Below, piece by piece: positions 59,700-64,000 of a stretch of DNA of 64,000 bases. The notes beneath the pieces are model-generated. The model made no database searches, was not told the origin of the DNA, and was given only the letters and a program-made list of their open reading frames with translations. The stretch comes from Natrinema sp031626495. GTDB lineage: Archaea > Halobacteriota > Halobacteria > Halobacteriales > Natrialbaceae. Where the stretch lies: assembly GCF_031626495.1 (NCBI RefSeq), contig NZ_JAMQOJ010000009.1, positions 124,001-188,000 of the forward strand, read 5' to 3'. Both the position numbers and the translations under genes were made by a program. The first letter of the stretch is position 1. Each line of letters begins with the position of its first letter.

Positions 59700-60263
59700 T
59701 TATTCGTCTGAATCAGAGATTGGATCTAGCTGATAACCAGCAGACCGCAGAAATTCGCAGATATGCTCAACCTCCTGCTTCTCCTCAGGGGAACTCGTCC
59801 CGAGTAGTTCTTCAATTACCTGCTCTCCATCTTCACAGAGAGTAATTGATTCATTGAAGAGGGTGTTCTCCAGTGGATCTCGTCGCTCATCAATCACGAT
59901 CGGCTGCCACCTGCCCTGGTACTGGTATCGGTAGAGGGTGATAGTGCGGACGGTGTCTTCGTCGACGAAGAAGCTCGTTTGTTCGCGTTTGCTGGCGACC
60001 GCGAACTTCCCGCTGTCGAGATCCGCAGCAAAATCCTCGAAATTGTGGAACTCAGCAGGAACCGGCCCATCGACGACGTGAGTGATAATTCCCGGCCAAG
60101 TAAACCCATAGACACGCTCGAAGAAGCTGACACCATTGTCGTCGGGAGAATCAAACACGAGGAGAAGATCGCCCAGCTGGAGTTCTGTACCTGCTACGCT
60201 GATATGCGACGAATATGGATAGGCGTCGCCGTCGTCGAGGACTTCAATATCCGGCTTCGACAT
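59700..60263 (-). CDS. Hypothetical acidic protein
   Basis: 187 residues from the ATG at 60263. Largely beta-structured at the start (SSHISVAGTELQLGDLLLVF, GFTWPGIITHVVDG), then a Glu-rich helical end (SSPEEKQEVEHICEFLRSAG). No family recognised. It lies 185 nt downstream of the PLD-SNF2 gene on the same strand and could be its accessory protein. It is convergent with the Argonaute gene, whose stop is 17 nt away. Confidence 0.65.
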   Translation of the reverse strand: MSKPDIEVLDDGDAYPYSSHISVAGTELQLGDLLLVFDSPDDNGVSFFERVYGFTWPGIITHVVDGPVPAEFHNFEDFAADLDSGKFAVASKREQTSFFVDEDTVRTITLYRYQYQGRWQPIVIDERRDPLENTLFNESITLCEDGEQVIEELLGTSSPEEKQEVEHICEFLRSAGYQLDPISDSDE

Positions 60264-60448
60264 ATTGTCCGGGTCTAATTGGAGCCACAAAGAGATAGCT
60301 AATGGAGCACGCCAGATTTTCCCGAGCGTTCAAAAAGTGCATCTCTCCCGACATCCGGACCCTCACGCCGGTTGGATCGACATCGTATCCTTCTCGACCA
60401 AGCAAGTCAACAGCTAACTGTTCCAGTATCGCTTACAAAACTACCCAG

Positions 60449-63400
60449 CTACTGTGGCTGTTTTGTTGACTTCTCTCGGTTGTCGAGGAATTGATCACAC
60501 CACGTTGGAAGGGAATCCATCGGACCGTTTTCAGTCACAGTCCCATCGCCTGCAATCCGGGTAAACACGCCGTCCCGCCCCCACGCACACACGACTGGCT
60601 CTTGGTCTTGGTCGGGCCGAGTCACGATTCGCTGTTGGAGTCGCGACGGCTCCTCACTCACATTCTGCAGTACTGTGAGGAGCTGTCCTAGAAGTGGATG
60701 ACCTGGTGCAAGATGCTGAACCGATGGGAACTCGTCAGCACACACAGCCGAGAACGTCACCGCCACTTCATCAGCAGCAGTCGCAATAGCCTGTGCAATC
60801 GTCTGTTCTCCATCCCCGGCTGGGACCTCAATCGGTGCATCACCTACTGAAAGACGATATGTACTGTCCGCAAAGTCGAAGTCCCCGTCATCGTACTCGA
60901 AGTCAATCTCGTGAACCGGAGTGAATTCGACACCGGCCTCGGCAAGAGCCTCATTATCGACCAACACTGACTGGAGGCTTGGTGTCTCGAACGGAGGTTG
61001 ATACTCGTATTCCTCCTCGCCGACATCGACGAGATCCGGGTGACTGTAGGACTGCCACGCATCAAGTTTTGCTTCGTCGACGACGTCCTGAGCGACGAGG
61101 TCGTCGACGTCCTCAAGTGACTCTCCGACATCGACGCGGTCGCCCTGATCGCGTTCTTCGAGTTCTTCAGAGAACTCGCGGTCAGCTGATTCGACCGCAG
61201 ACTGGTCGTCAGCGCTGTCGGCGTTCAAGGTCGCATCCCGAATCTGTTGGCTGACGCCGGAGAGTATGGGTTGCATCTCACCGACGACGTTTTCGAAGAG
61301 GCCAATCCGGTCGTCAAGGCGATCGTAGATGTCCGTCTCAACCGTATCCTCGTAGCTGTAGTTGAGAATACGAATCTCGTCGAATCGTTGGCCGATACGG
61401 TCAATCCGACCGATACGCTGTTCAACTCGCATCGGGTTCCACGGCAGGTCGTAGTTGATGAGCGCCCCGCACTCCTGGAGGTTTAGCCCCTCACTCGCGG
61501 AGTCGGTACAGACGAGGATATCGACCTGCCCATCATCACGTGAGAATTCACGCTTCACTCGCTCTTTCCCGACGTGCTCCCACGTTTCAGAATCGGGGTC
61601 GTACAGCTCGCCGCCACGACCGGAGTACGTCGCGATTGTTGCTCCTAGAAGGTCCGCGAGACTGTCCCGGATGAAGTCCATTGTGTCCGCGTACTGCGTG
61701 AAGACAATCACCCGGTTGTGACCAGCCCGGTCCAGCTCGTCGAGGTCGTTGTACAGCTGCTGAATCTTCGGGTCTGTATCAACCAAGTCTAAGTCGTTGA
61801 CGAACGCTTCCAGGGCCTCGATTTCTTCCTCGATAAGCTGTTTCCCCTCTTCAGTCACGCTCGGGATGAGTTCAGAGAGGTCCAAGTCGTCGCTACTAGC
61901 GTCGAGTTCATCCAGAACGTCCCCGTCGTCGAGGTTCGCGTTTTGTAGCGTTTCGAGGACGACCTGCTCCGCATCACCATAGTCTCGGTCACGAGCACGC
62001 TCCCGACCGGCAAGCACGGTTCGTTGCGCCCGGAGTGTCTCAAGCCGGTGTTTCAGGCTCTGACTGATCGCATAGACACTCGACGTGAGTCGCTGTCGGT
62101 ACGTGGTCATCACGAACCCGATGGCGCGTGTTTGGGCTTCGTCAGTCTGTTGGGCTCGCTTGTAGAATTCACGTGTGTACTCGTCGATCTGGTCGTAGAC
62201 CGCCCGAGTCTCTTCGGTGAGTTCGATTTTCCGTTGTTCGGGATTTCGGTTCGGAACGGTCGTATCGAGGAGACCGACCGCCTCGTACTTTCGGAGTGTA
62301 TCCCGTGTATTCCGGTGAATGAGCGCGTCGACGGGCGTGGACTCTGCGAGAACATCGCGGATGACTCGCCAACCGCCCGGGGAAAGTTCGTCAAGTGCGT
62401 CCTGTCGGTCGCTGCGGGACGCCATCAACCACTCGTCGGCGTCTTCAGGATAGAGGAGCCGTTTGAGTTTCGTATCCTCGCTCGCCTCGAAGCGATCGAT
62501 GTCATAATCTGCCATCGCGTCGTCGACATGGTCGAGATAGCCGTCGTAGGCGTCTCCATAGGCTCGTGCGAGCCGGCACGCGGTCAGCACACGCTCTTTG
62601 GCAATGGCACGTTCCTGTCCGTCCTCATTGATCTCGAGTTCGTCTGCAAGGTGCTGGAAGACTTTTGAGGAGAACGGTCGGTCCGTCGGGAGCCGGTCTT
62701 GGTGTTCCAGTCCATCGAGCGTGGCTTGCGTGTCCCAGGAAGCCTCCGCTTCGTCGGACTCTGAACTAGGGTTGTCGAGAACCTCGTTGAGGGCCCGCGA
62801 CAGCCCGTCTCGGGTTTCGAAGAACTCCATGAAGGTATCCCGGTTATCCCAACCACCCGGAAGATCCAGCAACTGCATCAAATCGTAGAGTTCGCCAGAG
62901 TGCAATTGCATCGGGGTAGCCGTCAAGAGGTAGTAGGCGTGCGTATAATCGCGAAGCTGTTCGAGAAGAGCGTAGAAATTACTGCCACGCCGGGCGTTGT
63001 GCGCCTCGTCGACGATGACGGCGTCCCACACGCCCATCCGTTCTTCCGTATCGTGGTCGCGTCCGCGACAGCTTGCCGGGATGACGTTCCGAGACCGGTC
63101 GGATACCCGGTCTAAGGGAGCGACCTGATCCCACCGGTCGTCGAGACGAGCCGTGTGCCAGGACATAATGACGACCGTCGGCCCATCCAGCGGCGACGAT
63201 GCGTCGGTATCAGTCGACTGCTGTTCGTAGAGGAATCGCCAGATGGGGCTGTCCGACCATTCGGGCTCCCCAGTGAGGTCGAGGTCCGTTGCCGATGGTG
63301 GATAGTGGTCGCGACCGCGGACATCCCGGAATACGTGATCGCCTGCTGTGTCCCGGTCGAATCGGACGGCGTTGATGTTGAACTTCTCCCAGAGCTCTTC

Positions 63401-64000
63401 CTGCCACTGCCGCTGCAGACTCGCCGGAACCAGCAACAGCCCGGTTTCAAGCTCCCCGGTGAGTCCAAGCCGGGAGAGTGTAAGACCGGCCTCGATCGTC
63501 TTCCCGAGCCCCACCTCGTCACACAGCAAGAAGCTCTGTGGATACGTATTGACGAGTGTGTCCGAGACAACTCGTTGATGCGGCCATGGCGTGATCGTGC
63601 TCGCTTCCTCGGCCAGTGCGAGCCCACCGGGCGAGAGCGGTCCATCCTGAATGATGTTCGCTTTGTCGCGCTCCGTCGGCGGAGCTGTACCGTTCGCGAT
63701 CTGAATCGCTTCCTGGAGATCGCTCTCGGTGTCTGGGGCTTTCCAGTCGATGATGTCCTCTTCGATCGCCTCGGGGAGGTCATACACTTCGACGAAGGGG
63801 TGTTCATCACTCCACAGTCGCTCGAAGGTCTCCTCGTCGCCGGCGACGTAGTCCGCCTGTTCAGGAACCCACGACCGATGAACTTTGAACCGCTCGTAGT
63901 TGCGAGCCCAGCCGCCGACCGTCTCGTTGACGCTGCCCTCGAACGAAATTGTGTTTCCGTCGCTATCGTGGAAGAGTCCAACTTTCGGATGGAAGATCTC
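60449..64000 (-). CDS. PLD-domain SNF2 helicase (5' end outside the window)
   Basis: The frame is open from the right edge, giving 1183 residues of the C-terminal part. The first visible residues carry a phospholipase D-type motif: HPK (4-6), Asp 12/14 and GSVN (22-25). The SNF2 ATPase follows: DEVGLGKTIEAG (about 163-174), IVDEAHNARRG, the C-terminal helicase motifs CTDSASEGLNLQ and QRIGRIDRIGQ, then a long acidic region. PLD-SNF2 fusions are common in defence islands (DISARM, Dpd and related modules) as nuclease-translocases. No DISARM methylase or drmB is in the window, so the system cannot be named. A start codon inside the visible part is not needed. Confidence 0.9.
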   Translation of the reverse strand, partial: EIFHPKVGLFHDSDGNTISFEGSVNETVGGWARNYERFKVHRSWVPEQADYVAGDEETFERLWSDEHPFVEVYDLPEAIEEDIIDWKAPDTESDLQEAIQIANGTAPPTERDKANIIQDGPLSPGGLALAEEASTITPWPHQRVVSDTLVNTYPQSFLLCDEVGLGKTIEAGLTLSRLGLTGELETGLLLVPASLQRQWQEELWEKFNINAVRFDRDTAGDHVFRDVRGRDHYPPSATDLDLTGEPEWSDSPIWRFLYEQQSTDTDASSPLDGPTVVIMSWHTARLDDRWDQVAPLDRVSDRSRNVIPASCRGRDHDTEERMGVWDAVIVDEAHNARRGSNFYALLEQLRDYTHAYYLLTATPMQLHSGELYDLMQLLDLPGGWDNRDTFMEFFETRDGLSRALNEVLDNPSSESDEAEASWDTQATLDGLEHQDRLPTDRPFSSKVFQHLADELEINEDGQERAIAKERVLTACRLARAYGDAYDGYLDHVDDAMADYDIDRFEASEDTKLKRLLYPEDADEWLMASRSDRQDALDELSPGGWRVIRDVLAESTPVDALIHRNTRDTLRKYEAVGLLDTTVPNRNPEQRKIELTEETRAVYDQIDEYTREFYKRAQQTDEAQTRAIGFVMTTYRQRLTSSVYAISQSLKHRLETLRAQRTVLAGRERARDRDYGDAEQVVLETLQNANLDDGDVLDELDASSDDLDLSELIPSVTEEGKQLIEEEIEALEAFVNDLDLVDTDPKIQQLYNDLDELDRAGHNRVIVFTQYADTMDFIRDSLADLLGATIATYSGRGGELYDPDSETWEHVGKERVKREFSRDDGQVDILVCTDSASEGLNLQECGALINYDLPWNPMRVEQRIGRIDRIGQRFDEIRILNYSYEDTVETDIYDRLDDRIGLFENVVGEMQPILSGVSQQIRDATLNADSADDQSAVESADREFSEELEERDQGDRVDVGESLEDVDDLVAQDVVDEAKLDAWQSYSHPDLVDVGEEEYEYQPPFETPSLQSVLVDNEALAEAGVEFTPVHEIDFEYDDGDFDFADSTYRLSVGDAPIEVPAGDGEQTIAQAIATAADEVAVTFSAVCADEFPSVQHLAPGHPLLGQLLTVLQNVSEEPSRLQQRIVTRPDQDQEPVVCAWGRDGVFTRIAGDGTVTENGPMDSLPTWCDQFLDNREKSTKQPQ

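Noticed and set aside
60449..64000. A complete DISARM or BREX system
   Set aside because: Only one helicase and an unknown gene are visible; no methylase, drmB, pglZ or brxC is found in the window.

Overview
The window is from a halophilic archaeon (class Halobacteria). This is shown by acidic proteins, Tat-dependent halocyanin-type blue copper proteins, archaeal TFB and TBP genes, TATA elements about 25-30 nt upstream of start codons, and families largely confined to haloarchaea. A ParA partition operon flanked by iteron-like repeats, degenerate transposase fragments, split genes and a dense defence block point to a megaplasmid or plasmid-derived region. I cannot name the species.

Region 1 (1 to about 44 kb) is an unusually rich copper/transition-metal island. 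It holds a CPH-type P-ATPase with its own small HMA chaperone, an Lrp-type regulator with a C-terminal TRASH domain, a CPC-type copper ATPase with two HMA domains, a second small chaperone, and a TFB followed by a broken TBP. It also has four blue copper proteins (two with Gln where the axial Met is expected), a DUF411 protein, two YHS/TRASH-containing SO_0444-type permeases, an ABC-2 exporter, a thioredoxin, a DUF302 protein, a membrane-anchored wHTH regulator with a Met-rich external loop, and a repeated family of small Met/Gly-rich membrane proteins with SHOCT tails. Stress and lipid genes are interspersed: Usp, two geranylgeranyl-reductase-like flavoproteins, DoxX, two isoprenylcysteine-methyltransferase-like enzymes, aconitase and an APC permease. 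Several promoters share a 15-bp palindrome of the form GTTWnGAATCnAAAS, placed 38-40 nt upstream of the start codon in the best cases. It is probably the operator of a common regulator.

Region 2 (44 to 50 kb) holds a second metal module: an ArsR-like regulator divergent from an HMA chaperone, a P-type ATPase with a CPG motif, and an FmdE-like protein. Small translation/RNA-binding proteins (SUI1, TRAM) and another ArsR-like regulator follow.

Region 3 (50 to 53.4 kb) is a plasmid maintenance block: ParA, a partner protein, AT-rich repeats on both sides, and an AbiE-like regulator/nucleotidyltransferase pair.

Region 4 (53.5 to 64 kb) is a defence island. It contains a PIN-domain protein with an overlapping partner and, divergent from it, a two-gene short prokaryotic Argonaute operon: a PD-(D/E)XK nuclease protein in the APAZ-partner position, then a catalytically dead MID-PIWI protein. 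Last is a large PLD-SNF2 helicase that runs off the right edge. The Argonaute operon and the shared metal operator are the most notable observations.
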